Below are positions 23,444-35,518 of a stretch of DNA of 64,000 nucleotides, piece by piece (within the stretch, counting starts at the first letter, position 1; each line of letters starts with the position of its first letter). The translations under genes and the position numbers were made by a program. The notes below the pieces were generated by a model. That model searched no databases. It was not told the origin of the DNA and saw only the letters and a list, made by a program, of their open reading frames with translations. The stretch lies in NCBI GenBank assembly GCA_027559495.1, contig JAMXSV010000010.1, positions 992,001-1,056,000 on the forward strand, written 5' to 3'. The DNA comes from Aurifilum marmelostoma (lineage: Eukaryota > Ascomycota > Sordariomycetes > Diaporthales > Cryphonectriaceae).

Positions 23444-24953
23444 CTAATGAAACATCAACTTGCCCGACCCCCGCGACGCTCTGGACCCGATAAGCGTCTC
23501 CCGATCCGTCTCGGTGCTCATCGTCGTCCTCTGCGGCGGCGTGACCGACTTCGTGATGCCGGTCTGCTCCTCGGGGTCCGGCCCGGCGCTCCACGGGTGC
23601 ATCTCCTCCCAGGCCGCCTTGTGGTCCCTTTCGTGGCTGTCCTCCTGCGTGACGGTGATCTCGGTGGTCACAAAGATGTTGCCCCAGTTGCTCTGGAGGA
23701 CGGGCCAGAAGACGGGCATCGAGGCGGCGACGATGGCCAGGCTGACCTCGAAGGAGGACAGCACGATGGGGCTGCAGAGGTACCAGCTCGGGTCGAGGGT
23801 CGGGTGGGTGCCGCCCTTGGACAGGATGATCTCGATGAGGCGGATGAGGGAGATGAAGTTGATGCTGTATGGAGAAAGAAAGGGGACGTTGTCAGTGGTG
23901 GTGCTGAATTTTCTTTTATTCTTTTGCGGATTGGGGGGGGGGGTTCCATTTCGCAACCTACAAGGCCCCCACGAGAAGCAGACACAGCATGCACAGCCTT
24001 GTCTTGAAGACCATGGGCCTCAGCACGAGGTACGGCACGATGATGGCCAGGATCGCGAGGTCGATGGCCATGTTGGTCGACGAGAGGGCGGTGTAGGCAC
24101 CGGTGACCTGGTTGGCGTCCGGACTCGAGATGCCGTATCTGATGGCGGTCGTGTCTTCAAAGTTCCACACGGCCGAGATGGGGAAGGAGGGGAACCACGA
24201 GATGAAGGAGAAGGCGAGCCCCCACAGCGCGACGATGAAGAGCAGGATCTTGGTGGCGGTGCGGAACTTGGACTGGTCGGCAAAGACGCGCAGGTACTGC
24301 AGGAGGATGGCGATCTTGATCAGGGTCGTGGCGGTGGTGTAGAGGGCGCTCGAGACGTAGATGGTCTGTGGAGCGACGAGGGGCGTGTGTGTTAACGTCT
24401 TGTCTTGTCTGCTCTGGGCTTGGCTCCTCGTGATCACTGCACGCGCCGGAGGATGCCTGCTTGCTTGCTCACCTTGACAAAATCCGCGACGGAGGTGGGA
24501 TCTTGGGTGACAAATGTGATGAAATGCTGTCCCAGGTGATGATTGAAACTGACCAGCACGGAGATGGCCAGGGCCGACCCTGTGATCTACATGTAAAAAA
24601 GCGATGATTCCCTCAGCCACGAGCTTGTTCCTGCACGATTGTATGCAGCTTGAATGAGTTGTGTGCACACTCACCACAGAGAGGATGACGAACACATCAT
24701 CCCACCCCTGGCACCTCGTGATTCTGAACCGGACATATAACCTGGCAGAAGCACATATGACAGAAATGACCTGTAAAGAACAAAGTCCCCATCTTTGTTA
24801 GTCCGAGAATCCTGCAGCACCAGACGAGGATTGAGAGGAGATATTCACCATGAAGGTAATGGTCAGGCCGAATGCCAAAGGCCTACGGTTCAGGGCCGGC
24901 TCCGGATCATTGAGGTTGTCAACCTTTCCGATCAGAGCAAATATATCGGACAT
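23444..24953 (-). CDS. Rhodopsin-domain fungal integral membrane protein (7-TM)
   Basis: Five exons: 24849-24953, 24675-24770, 24473-24586, 23962-24365 and 23444-23864, every junction GT-AG and in phase, giving 379 residues. The architecture is the fungal rhodopsin-like family related to PTH11-type receptors. Hydrophobic helices start at LAFGLTITFMVISVICASARLY and continue through FVILSVITGSALAISVLVSF, YTTATTLIKIAILLQYLRVF, KILLFIVALWGLAFSFISWF and MAIDLAILAIIVPYLVLRP, to the last two in the final exon. The family hallmark R-x-x-R-C-x-G-W-D-D occurs as RITRCQGWDD after helix two. The C-terminal tail is cytosolic and Thr/Arg-rich. The family is often linked to sensing of host or surface cues, but most members, including this one, have no known ligand. 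Confidence 0.9.
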
Positions 24954-25579
24954 GGTTCGTATTCTGTCGTTGCTATTACTCGGGGTATATAGCGTGTGAC
25001 TGGCATACGAGGAGGATGGGGAAGGCTACATGGGTGATTCCTCGTATATGGCGTTCTGAGGGTCCTCCTTCGCGGCTGAAAGATGGATGGTGGGTTTTCG
25101 AGGCTTATTTCTGTTCTGAAGTGACGATTAATTTCATGGCATAACACAGCACTGTCGCGGAGAATGACATGGTGATGGTTGGTTTTTTTTTTTTTTTTGG
25201 TTCGTGTACGTACGGGGCGTATATACTTAAATCACCCGATTTTTTCCCCCTCAGGGCGACGACGACATCCATCTCTCGCTCATAATCTTGATGAGAAAAG
25301 TCAGCGCCCAGCCATTCTGGCAATCCTGCATTCTGGTCTAAAATCGCCGTCTGTCCCGTCCGTCTCATATGCATGCAGCCTAGTCTGCGCGCCATCTCCG
25401 TCAGTTGTCACAGCACATGGCCGCATTTGGGGATAGTGTGGAGACGAGTCAGCCATCGTGAAGCAACGATAACATCATTGGCCGTTTTTCTCCTTCTCAT
25501 ATCTTGCATTATGATCGTTGCTTATCACCACGAGGATGTGATCACCAGGTGTCATTTTGACATTGGTTTTTAATATATG

Positions 25580-25610
<31 letters not shown>

Positions 25611-28585
25611 ATCTCTTCTTCGACGCAGCGGGTTGTGTCTCTGGCGTTGAGTGACAAGGCTTCTGCCCGCTCACGGTCAATATCCACCTCCTGCTCTTGA
25701 TCATCTTATATTCGAATCGCCAAGAGGATCGGGAAGAATTGGCTTCGTGTCAGCCCACGAGACAAGCTTCCCGCGCGCGTGGCCGGACGCAGGAGAAAAA
25801 AAGGAGGAGCCATTCTTTCAGGAATCGGGAAACGGTGGGCACGGGAAGCTTAATCCCTGGTGCCCCTGCCATAGTAAAATTATACAGTATCTTCCTATCG
25901 ATCCCACTATGCGGTGTCTGTCAAATCCGTGCTCGATAAGTATCGCCTGCTATCCTGGCAGAACCACCTGCCAAGGCTGACCAGTTCGTCCCCCAACACC
26001 GGACCCGTCGAACGGGACACAAACCTGTTCCTGCCGCGTCATGGGTCTTGACTCGACCCAGCCCTCGTCTTGCTCAGGACGATGTATCTGGAAAGCATCG
26101 GCATAAAAGTCTCAAGTGCAGAGCTGGGTCTGTGGAAGGCGGAGAGAGATGTTGATGGCTGATGGAGGTCGGAATGGCCTCAGCTCAAGTGTACCACTTC
26201 AAGTGCCAGGAAAAGAATAAAATCCAAGAAACCACGAGGTTCATGGTTTCCATAAACTCGTACGATTAATAGGTGATACCATGAACCACATACTTTTCCG
26301 CGGACGGAACCGATTAACGAGGTTAGAAGCAGCGGGGAAGGCTTGAGTTTCCATGTGCACTGGGGTGGCACATCATATGATCTGAGGTGTTGAGACTGGC
26401 AGGTGTACCGTCTGCAAACTCACTCATTGATAGTATTCACCCTTATTGTTGAGGCAGCTTTGTACGACCTTCGAGTTGCAGCCCAGGAGGCCAAAAGCAG
26501 CAAGAGAGTCAGGTCGTGACCTCTCTTCTTGGTACACACGAGTGTGCGAGGAGCGTAATGTAAGACCACTGGCTGTTCTCTGGTTGCGAGCATGGTCTTC
26601 GCTTTAGACGGTCACGACCAAGATATGGGATGTACAGGACATAATGATCATGGTATCACAAGGCGTGCTCGGCACCTGGAATACAGCAGTGAGCTGCGCT
26701 GACTTGTGCGTGTTGCAAACTCCACATATATGTCGTTGGTTGACGCCTTGCTCTCAAAATGAAAAACTCGTGTCAACCCAGAATACGATACCGGAATCCT
26801 TGACTTGGTTATATTATTCTGTGTGCTCACCCATCTCATATCTCGAAGAAGGCAATTGGCCCAGGATGTTGGTATCGAGATACCAATCGACACAAAAATC
26901 ACAACTCCTTGTAGGAGATATAGGAACAGTAGTTCAACCATGAAGACAGCAAAGAGCCTTTGTAACAGTCGCATGCAGAGATTGTGTCGATGGGCTAGAT
27001 AATCACACCTTGAGACAGGTTCATGCAGGTCAGTGTCGATCGGACGCGATGTAACGACCGTCGAGAAGCGCCCAAAGTTTGAAAACCTGGCTAGGTTTCT
27101 GTCGACAAGGGGGTTTGCATATGGAATGCCAGGGTTGACTGTCGCCAAATCCGAAAAGAAAAGGGGAGGTAGATCTGTGAGAGTTTCAGGGCAAATCTGT
27201 TGGATTGCAAATCAAGACTGTGGAACTTGTTCTCCTCCGTGACGATCTTCCTCGTAATTGTACTCTGCATGTACATAGAGACTCTTTGCAGCAGGGTGCG
27301 TGTGTTCTCCCGCGAGCACAGTTAAGGTTCAGGCTTGCACTATGGCTGATCAGCATCCGAAGAGCGGTGGCTAGAATGAGCGGGTATAAATTACTCACCC
27401 TGTATGAAACCTTCGGGGATCATTTTTAAAGTAGACTGACTGACTGATGAGGGCGATGATTTCTGCGAACTTTTCATGTCAACATGAGGATTGAATGCGA
27501 TCGAGGCCTGCTGCAATGCCTGCTTTGTCGAGGACAAGTTTTTATAGGTCTTCCTGCTCCTCTGCATTGAATCCCTCAAGTCTCATCCGCTGCTCTGACT
27601 AAGAAATGGCTACGATCCTGTGTGTGAAGGATTTGCGTGTGCATTAGGATCTGTGTTAATTACGGCACGGAATAGCAGAGTGCTTACGGCCCCCGAGGTG
27701 AAGGGATTTTGTGATGGTTTGGATTTGGCATCAGACGCGCCAAAAAAGAATGTCAAAGAATGAGTTAGTCTCAGACGAACGGGTTCTGAGATGCCGTCCT
27801 TCCTGCCTCCACACGATTGAAGGACGGCTTGGGTGCCGTGCAAACCGAGGTGAAGGGTCTGTGGGGTCAGCCACAACCACAGGCGTGCCAGACAAAGTGA
27901 GGACTGTTGGCCGTTGACCCGTGTGGACCAATGACAATCGACAAGCACGGCAGAGAGGCACAAAAGAGAATCTAGCCCAGGTATCCAGTAGAAAGCCTGG
28001 AAGACTTGGTCTGCCCATGCCCCCCTCCCCCTCCCCCCCCCGGTGTGGACGCCTCGATGATGTCAAGCCCAGCGGCTGAGGATCGCCTTCTGCTGCATCC
28101 TTATTTATAGTTGTGGGCATTGCTGCTGGGCTCTGCGGAGCCGTCAAAGCCGCGTAGAGTGGATCAGGCAACACGGCCGACCAATCGACCAGCTGCAGGA
28201 CCATATCCTCAAACAAGGCAAAGGGGCTGCGGGACTCGTAATCTTCCACGGACCCACCCCCTTAATCATGGGGCCGTGGTCCAAGATAGGGACTTGGCCT
28301 CCTTGTAGCGGACAAACAAATTTGTTTTGATCCCTCCTGGTATTTGGCGCCAGTCTCTTTTTCTTGATTTCTTGTTCTTCATCTTTACTCTTCTTCTTCT
28401 TCTTCAAGAAGACATCTCTCTAATTGATAGAACGACATTGTTCGTCTTTGTCAGATCAACATCTTCACGTCGCTCGTTTGACATATTTCTCGGCTTTTTC
28501 AAATAGTATCCCTTCCCTCTTTTTTCTCTCCTTCTTTTACCACTCCGATCTTTTTCGAAACAAGCTTTCTGCACCCCCATCGAAA
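24954..28585. other. 3.6-kb divergent intergenic region
   Basis: This lies between the rhodopsin-like gene (minus) and the GH72 gene (plus). It contains a T16 run (25183-25198), a TA/TG microsatellite (25573-25611), a more AT-rich part (about 26150-27600) and, just before 28586, a pyrimidine-rich leader. A minus-strand open frame at 26648-27148 has no codon bias or family resemblance. No gene is called. Confidence 0.55.
25573..25611. repeat. (TA)n(TG)n compound microsatellite
   Basis: An alternating AT tract passes directly into an alternating TG tract, 39 bp in all. Confidence 0.9.
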
Positions 28586-30176
28586 ATGAAGACACAAGCT
28601 TCCTTGGCCACAGCGGCCGTGCTGTTCACCTCCTTGGCCTCGGCTGTCGACTACCTCAGCATTGCCGGCTCAGACTTCATCAACAACTCCACAGGCGACC
28701 GGTTCGACATCATTGGAGTCACGTACGGCCGCCCCCCCCCCTCCTTCAAGATGCAGCCAGCACGCTTTGATCATGAGACTGACGGGCTAGCAACACAGAT
28801 ACCAGCCTGGTGGCTCGGCAGCATTCGACGGCACGTCTGACCCTCTCAGCGATGCCTCGGCCTGCCTCCGGGATGCCATTCTCCTGCAGCAGCTTGGTGC
28901 CAACACCATCCGTGTCTACAACCTCTCGCCTGACCTGAACCACGACGAGTGTGTTTCCATCTTCAACTCGGTATGTCCCATGTCCACCCCCGGGGTCTTC
29001 CTTGCCAGAGAGAAAGAAACAAGAGCCCCGTGATTCAAGATGGGGATGTGGTGAAGGCTGACATTTTTTTTTTTTTTTTTCACTTTGCAGGCGGGCATCT
29101 ACATGATCATCGATGTCAACTCGGGTCTGACCGGCCAGTACATTGACCGCTCTGACCCGTCCAGCACCTACACGCTGGCCTACATGAAGCACATCTTCCA
29201 GATGGTCGAGGCCTTCTGGGGCTACCCCAACCTGCTGGGCTTCTTCGCCGGCAACGAGATCCTCAACGAGGACAGCTCCACGGACGCGCCGGCCTACATC
29301 CGCGCCGTGGTCCGCGACATGAAGGAGTACATCTCGCTGCACGCGCCCCGGACCATCGGCGTGGGCTACTCGGCCGCCGACGTGTCGACCATGCTGCAGG
29401 ACACGTGGGCGTACCTGGGCTGCACCCTGGACAACTCGACCTTCAGCAAGATGGACTTCTTCGGCCTCAACGACTACGAGTGGTGCGGCGACAGCTCCTT
29501 CACCTCCTCGGGCTACGACAAGCTCATCACCGAGTTCTCGGGCACCGACATCCCCGTCTTCTTCAGCGAGTACGGCTGCAACCTGGTCACCCCGCGCACC
29601 TTCACCAACGTGCCCGTCCTGTACGGCTCCGACATGACCGAGCTCTCGGGCGGCCTGGTCTACGAGTACTCCCAGGAGAGCGACAACTACGGCCTGGTCG
29701 CCATCAACTCGTCCACCGAGGTCACCCTGCTGCAGGACTACAACTACCTCAAGGAGCAGTTCGCCAAGATCGACACCAGCCTCATCACCTCGGTCAACAA
29801 GACGGCCGAGAACGCCGCCGTCACCACCTGCGCCTCCTCCCTCATCACCGAGTCCACCTTCCTCGCCGACTGGGACCTGCCCTCCCGCCCCTCGGGCGGT
29901 GACTCCCTCGTCACCTCGGGCGTCACCAGCGCCTCCACCGGCGCCATCACCAGCGTGACCGCCACCACCATGCCCGCCACCGTCTACAACTACACCGGCG
30001 CCACCGTCACCGGCTTCGCCCTCAACGCCGACTCCGCCGGCACCTCGGGCTCCTCCAACAGCAGCAGCGGCAGCGGCTCCAAGAGCGCCGCCGCCGCCGT
30101 CTCTGTCGACTACCGCGCCATGGCTGTCGTCGGCTCCATCGTTGCTGCCTTCATCGGCGGTGTCGCTGTTCTGTAA
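28586..30176 (+). CDS. GPI-anchored 1,3-beta-glucanosyltransferase (GH72, Gel1/Gas-like)
   Basis: The enzyme cleaves and re-joins beta-1,3-glucan chains at the plasma membrane and cell wall. Exons are 28586-28722, 28799-28970 and 29091-30176, in phase, for 464 residues. It has a signal peptide of about 20 residues (MKTQASLATAAVLFTSLASA). The GH72 marks are YQPGGSAAFDG, NTIRVYNLSPDLNHDEC, the acid/base Glu of FAGNEILNE near residue 159 and the nucleophile Glu of VFFSEYGCN near residue 263. After the catalytic domain comes a Ser/Thr/Gly-rich stalk and a terminal hydrophobic segment (MAVVGSIVAAFIGGVAVL) for GPI attachment. At this length there is no room for a CBM43/X8 module, so it belongs to the short Gel1-type subgroup. 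Intron 1 carries a C11 run and intron 2 a T17 run before its acceptor. Confidence 0.96.
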
Positions 30177-30838
30177 GGGACAAGGCAGAGCAGCCTGCGG
30201 AATCGGTGGTGATGACAATGACAGTCACACGAGGGGGGGTTTCCAGTAGTAGACAAAGACAAAGAAAAGGATTGAGTCCTGCATGGTCTTGGGGGAAAGT
30301 CTGATGGATGCATGATCATATCCTAATGGTTTCATGGATCTCGAGAGGCGTTTGGGACTGAGAATCGGCTCAGCTTTATACTTTTATTGAAAGGAGAGAG
30401 GTTCAATTTTTACCTTTCAGGGCATGCAAATATGTCTTCGCATGATGTTTGTAGGGAACGGAGTCTTGTTCTGAACATATATACATATATACCTTTTTCG
30501 GAATACCTTTATTTGAGACAAACATAGAATGGACCGCGTCCGTTAATGAAGACTTCAGGTTTTGAGAGATAATCCGAACTATGAATGTACTGATGGTGAT
30601 GCGATCTGCCAGTCATGCGAATTTTGGGTGGACTTGATTAGGTTGTACTGTATCTGGACACAAAGGCGTGGCCCCGAAACCCTAACCCTCTCCAGCAACG
30701 GCGCCCCCCCGTACACTTCCTACACTGATACGACGCGTCTACAACTTATTTACGCGTCTTGCCAAGTAAACTACCACCCAGCAATATCCCCCCAACACCA
30801 CCGCCACCACCACCATTGCTTCACACAGATGTAGGATC
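30177..30838. other. Intergenic region with a telobox
   Basis: This holds the 3' UTR of the GH72 gene and the promoter of the next gene. The telomere-like motif at 30677-30690 is the only recognised element. Confidence 0.5.
30677..30690 (-). promoter_or_regulatory. Telobox-like motif (AAACCCTAACCCTC)
   Basis: One and a half telomeric repeats (TTAGGG on the minus strand) lie about 150 bp upstream of the ATG at 30839. In fungi TTAGGG elements in promoters can be bound by Myb-type factors of the Tbf1/Teb1 class. A similar element precedes the gene at 40964. Confidence 0.45.
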
Positions 30839-31858
30839 ATGCCAAGCCTTGCCGGCTCCAAACGTCCAGCCGAGACGCCCACTGCCTCGCCGTCGAAAGC
30901 TGCTGCCGCCTCAGCCAAACGGTCACGGCTGCAGTACGACTATTATGACGACGATGGCGCCGGGTCCTCCCAGGAGGAGGACGAGGATCAATGGGACTAC
31001 GATGATCTGGACTGGTCATCCGATATGAGTGTGGACTGCGATGACGACGACGACGACGACCAGGACGTATATATTGAGAAATTCGCGCCAAGACCAGGCA
31101 GACTGTCTACGCCTTTCGACAGTGCAGACGACGACGACCTTGATCTCTGGGAACAGATCACTCGTGATCCCAGGCATCACATGGTGAAAAGCGACACTCA
31201 CCCTCCATGTCAAACAAGAACCACCAACAATGACAGACACGACTGTATACATTGCACCTGCAGCAGCAGACAGGGCCTTAGCTATCAGCCCGCCCTCAGC
31301 GGCCGTCAGGGCGGCTCTTCCTGCCACGGCCTCTTCGACGACTTCGACACGGGAGCCATCTTCGGCAGTACAGGGCCCATGGCTCTCCCGCATGAGTGCT
31401 TCATCTCTTGGATGCTCAAGAAGAAGCATTCACCCGCAGGACATCTCGACGACACCAGCACCACCACGAGACGTCACCTGTTCAACCTAGCCCTCGAGTC
31501 CGCAGGCTGCATAGAAGAGTCCCACGATGACTGGGATGCCGAGCCCTACCGCGCGTGGAAGGCGCGATGGGATGAGCTCCCCGAGTGCGAGCAGGATGCT
31601 CCCCGCGGCGTGGCCCTGCAGCAGGAGCTGAACCGGCTGGCCTTCGCCGCCGAGCGCAGGCCCGGCACGAGTCTATTCTACTCGTTCTGCAGGCCAGCGC
31701 GTTGGGTGAGCGAGGACCTCACCTGGCACTGTCGTGTATGTGGCGAGTGCAGAGACCAGCGACAGTGGCATTGTGAGAATTGTAACAAGTGTACTTACGG
31801 GATGACTCTGCCCTGTCAGACCTGCGGGGCTTCAAGATTTGACTATAGATTGCCCTGA
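30839..31858 (+). CDS. Acidic protein with C-terminal multi-CxxC zinc-ribbon-like region
   Basis: A single exon, 339 residues. The first 110 residues hold a basic patch (AAASAKRSRL) and several long Asp/Glu runs, including an eight-residue DCDDDDDDDQ-type stretch. The middle contains HDCIHCTCSS. The last 45 residues form a dense cysteine array: WHCRVCGECR, WHCENCNKCTYG and LPCQTCGASR. This is four CxxC pairs in sequence, well placed to bind two or more zinc ions. A block FISWMLKKKH is followed by a conserved-looking helical segment (HLFNLALESAGC). I do not recognise a named family. The basic-acidic-zinc arrangement suggests a nuclear or nucleolar protein, by inference only. A telobox lies in its promoter. 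Confidence 0.75.
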   Translation: MPSLAGSKRPAETPTASPSKAAAASAKRSRLQYDYYDDDGAGSSQEEDEDQWDYDDLDWSSDMSVDCDDDDDDDQDVYIEKFAPRPGRLSTPFDSADDDDLDLWEQITRDPRHHMVKSDTHPPCQTRTTNNDRHDCIHCTCSSRQGLSYQPALSGRQGGSSCHGLFDDFDTGAIFGSTGPMALPHECFISWMLKKKHSPAGHLDDTSTTTRRHLFNLALESAGCIEESHDDWDAEPYRAWKARWDELPECEQDAPRGVALQQELNRLAFAAERRPGTSLFYSFCRPARWVSEDLTWHCRVCGECRDQRQWHCENCNKCTYGMTLPCQTCGASRFDYRLP

Positions 31859-33009
31859 GACAGGTGAGGAACTGGATATCTTGGATACCAATCGAGTATA
31901 TCTCTATTAGATGGGCCGTGGGCGCAACAGCTAAGCGAATATACTAGATTTTCTGGAGTTGCAAGTATGCTTAGGGCGTGTGGCTGCACAGAGGATCTGT
32001 CAAGCCTGAAACTTTTAGAATGCCTGTCGAGGAACAGCTGAAAAAGCGTCTGTGCTCTAGCCCTTGGATCATGAGTTTTGTAGCCAGGGCTTGAAATCTC
32101 AGGGACAGGTTGGTGATGACTCTGACAATCAACAGTCATCTCATCAAGGTCATGTAAAAAGAGCCAAAGCTGCCTGCCATACAAGCAGACTTCCTCTCCA
32201 CAGCCAGACATCAAGCCTGGTCTGCAGTGAGAAAAGGTGGCGGCGGACTACGCACAGGGGTAGGCCGCCGCCGCAAAGTTGAGTCAGTGTTGTGTGTATG
32301 TTTTGTGTGTGAATATTTCCTGTCCCGATTATTGAGGCTGTGAAATGTGGCACATCTTCTGCTGTTCGGTCTTGGGTGTGACGACGACACGGGTCGTGGC
32401 GAGACGAACATCACTTATGAAGAATCAGTAATACCAAGTCCAAAACCGGTGCCATCCTCCGCGTGAACTTGTGTGCTTGCGAGGGAGTCGTGAAAACGTT
32501 GAAATCGATGTCTGTCTGCATTGAGGCGAGGTGACGCCCGTGGGAATGGGACAACACTCCAGTCATGTTGACCTGAACAGAGGTCATGGGCCTTGAAGAA
32601 AACAGGTCAAAAGCCACTGGAAAGCCATGGTGGACCAGCTCTGACGCACCAGGGCACATCGTCGGCAAGACCAGCCATAACTACTATCGTACAGTAATCT
32701 GCCAGAGTTAAGCTCAGATTCGCAGAAAATGCTTTTGGGGTAAAACAATGCAGGGGATCAAACAGGAAGCATAAAAACATGGCAAAACAGACAAGCTGCT
32801 GCCGGGTATCTCGAAGCAGGAGACCGCCGCCGAGATATTGAACGCCGAAATCGAATCGCCCATATGATCAAAACCGATCCACCACGAGGGCCTCCGAAGA
32901 GAAGAGGCTACACCAATCCTCGTAACGCCCTCAACATCCCCCCCCAAAGAAATCTTCATGGCCACGCAAACAAGTGGCTGTAGGTAACACTGTTTTGGAG
33001 CAAGGGTGT
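31859..33009. other. Convergent intergenic region
   Basis: About 1.15 kb between two convergent 3' ends. I see no coding potential, RNA gene or notable repeat. Confidence 0.5.
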
Positions 33010-35518
33010 TTATTCCTCGTCGGTGAAGCCGAAGACCTTCAAGTGTAATTTGCGGAGGTGCTGTCTCTGCTCTCGAAACGTGGAATAGTTGCCTCCCAGG
33101 ATGACGCTCAGGATGCTGTCATGGCGCTCGCCTGCTGCGACACGCACCAGTCGGTCTTGTAAAAGTCGGTGAGCCTCACGGAAGCATTGTCTGATTTGCG
33201 GATAATTGGCCGACCCGCCTGCAATGTCATTCGCAGGGTTGTTTGGATCAATGATTGAAAGGCGCTTGGGGTTCCTGTATGTGAGTTCCCGGACACGATT
33301 CTAGGTGGTAGGCGTGACATGTTAGTTTCGAGGGCGACATCATAGATCTTGAAAGACGTACCTTGTTGACATAGCCTGGTGGGTTTAGGCGCAGTGCTGT
33401 GGTCTCGTAGTTGAACCTATGACCGTACAGATCAAAGAAATGCATGAGTAGAGCCCCCAGGTCGTGCTGCGGTATCATGTCACCACTTTGCACCACAGGC
33501 ATCAATTGAAGCATGCTGACGACCATGCATATGACAGAGAACCCGCCGATGCCACCATTTACTGGCTCGTTGAGACCACGCATCAGGAGGTACTGTTTGA
33601 TGACGGTGACGAGAATCGGCATAGCCGGCCACTGCTCCCTCCAGGCTTTGAACGTGTCGATGGCAATAAGACCACTGTTGTTCTCGAAAGAGATGTCGAT
33701 CTTGAGACCGGTCGTGTTGTCGACGTATTTGATCAGGGGAACCCTCGCCTTGAGAACCGGTTCGATATGCCTGTGGACTGCCAAGGGACTCTTCCGGAAC
33801 ACCCTGGTCAGGGCTCTTAGTTGGGTCTCGCTTGGTACCTTCGGAGGACCCCCCTGAACGAAGACACGCGAGCAGAAGGCGAGATCCATGTCTCCAGTGG
33901 GCAGGTAGAGGCCGGACATGAAGGATCCGAAAGGGTACATCTGCCAGCCTTTCCACTCATTGAAAGCACTCAGATATTCGTTCAGGTCATCCACAAGCTT
34001 ACTGCGCAGGCGCTCCTCGAAGCGGCATGGCTTGACATGCTCATAGAAATCTCGGACCTCCATATGAAATCTAGAGGCACTTGTCAGTGCTGCCGAGGCA
34101 TATCTTAGGAAACGAGGGCGTTACCTACCTGACGTTGACATGGACCTTGGAGCTCGGGGTTTGGACCCAGGGACAAGAATGCTCGCCCGACTTCGGTCGC
34201 CATTCCTTAACCATGGAACCGCCACTGGGTTGTCTCGGCGCAGGCTTCAACCTCGCATGGTCAGGCAACTTAAGAACGTCATCATGAAAGCGCTTGCGCG
34301 AGGCCAGGCCGGATGAGTTTTGTAGATCCCCACCGTTGACCGCACGTTGCCTGCCTTGGCCATTCAGCGCAGGCTGGCTCGCCTGGGGTGCCACTTGGCT
34401 CGTGTGGGACGCGGCAGCAAAATCGGGCCGGGGGGTAGAGAAGACTTGTTGCTGTCCTTCGAGGGAGCTTGATGGTTTGTGTTTGCGGCGGTAGCCCCTT
34501 GGGCGCCGCCACTGCCACGGTTGTAGGTCAGAGGATCAATAAACACCTCCTCGTCCTCGTTCTTGTCCTCCTCGCCACTATCGGAGTCGCATCGGATGAA
34601 GTCTAGGTCTTCGGCAGGGGCGGGAAGTGAGGCCCGAGTGTTCGCGGTGGCATCGACGCGAGCCTTGCGGATCAGCTGCACCATGTCCTTTCGTTTCTTC
34701 TCCGACTCATCAACAGGAGGCAATGCAGTGTATGGGTCGGGGTTGCTCCACTTTGGAACATCGTCGCCATCGCCGGCCCGACCTGTGGTGGTGCGGGTAC
34801 GTTTGGCACTCGGGCCACCAGACTCATGTTCAGAGTCCGAAATGTCCATGTCAGTTTCGTCACTGTCCGAAAGCTGATCGATGGACCTGTATTGAACGCC
34901 AGTCTCGTCATCAGCAAAATCCTCGGCGGGCTGGGCGTTGTTATTGCCTTGCAAGATAGCGCGCTCAGCGGGTCTGAAGGGTCTCCAGGGACGTCGTGAC
35001 TCTTGGTTGCCACCCCCACGGCCCCTGAAGTTTCTACCTCCAGACCGGCGATCGTTGGTGTATGGACCCCGAGCAGGGCCGCGAGGAGCCCCACGAGGAG
35101 CGTCTGAGCCCCCTGGACGATAGGAATCACCAACGCCTGAGGGCTTGTCACTGCGGAATGTGAAGTCGCTCTGGGGAGGGCGAAACGAATCACCACCGCG
35201 GGAGTCTCGATCTCCGTTAGAGCCTTGAAATCTCGCTGATGAGGAGGGGCGATAGCCGTCATCACGGCGCGAAGATTGGTAGCGGTCATCGCGGTCCTGG
35301 CGACTGAAGTGGTCATCACGGCCACGGTCACGACTGCGATCGCCGTACCTGTCGCTAGAATAGGCATCGTGATGATTCGAGGGCGGGCGCGGAGGGAGAG
35401 AAGAGGATGGAGGGGGAGGTGGACGGTGGATGCTGGAGGACACTGGGGCGGGCGGCGGTGGGAGGCCATACTGCGACCCGCCTGGTCTTGTACCTGGCGG
35501 TGGAGGGTAGTGCGACAT
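33010..35518 (-). CDS. Non-canonical poly(A) polymerase, Trf4/Cid14-like, one frameshift
   Basis: A nucleotidyltransferase of the TRAMP type, which adds short A-tails to aberrant nuclear RNAs for exosome decay. Exons are 34129-35518, 33362-34070 and 33010-33300; introns 34071-34128 and 33301-33361 are GT-AG and in phase. After correction it has 796 residues. The N-terminal half is Arg/Gly/Pro-rich with RG motifs and acidic patches. The catalytic module reads YPFGSFMSGLYLPTGDMDLAF, abbreviated here as GS...DMD, with the third Asp in LKIDISFEN. The PAP-associated domain follows (NGGIGGFSVICMVVS, FFDLYGHRFNYETTALRL) and the end is FGFTDEE. The frame breaks near residue 362, where the G run 34430-34435 (C on the coding strand) needs one more base; this gives RPDFAAASHTSQ and leads into the catalytic exon. 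The upstream ATG at 35689 is less likely than MSHYPPPPGTRP. Confidence 0.92.

Noticed and set aside
23460..24395. 311-codon plus-strand frame over the rhodopsin-like gene
   Set aside because: It crosses a well-defined intron of the minus-strand gene and shows no domain.
26648..27148. 166-codon minus-strand frame with hydrophobic patches
   Set aside because: AT-rich, unbiased codons, no match to a known family or transposon.
28746..30218. 490-codon open frame antisense to the GH72 gene
   Set aside because: It is a shadow of strong codon bias; it crosses both GH72 introns and encodes low-complexity Gly/Val/Asp sequence.
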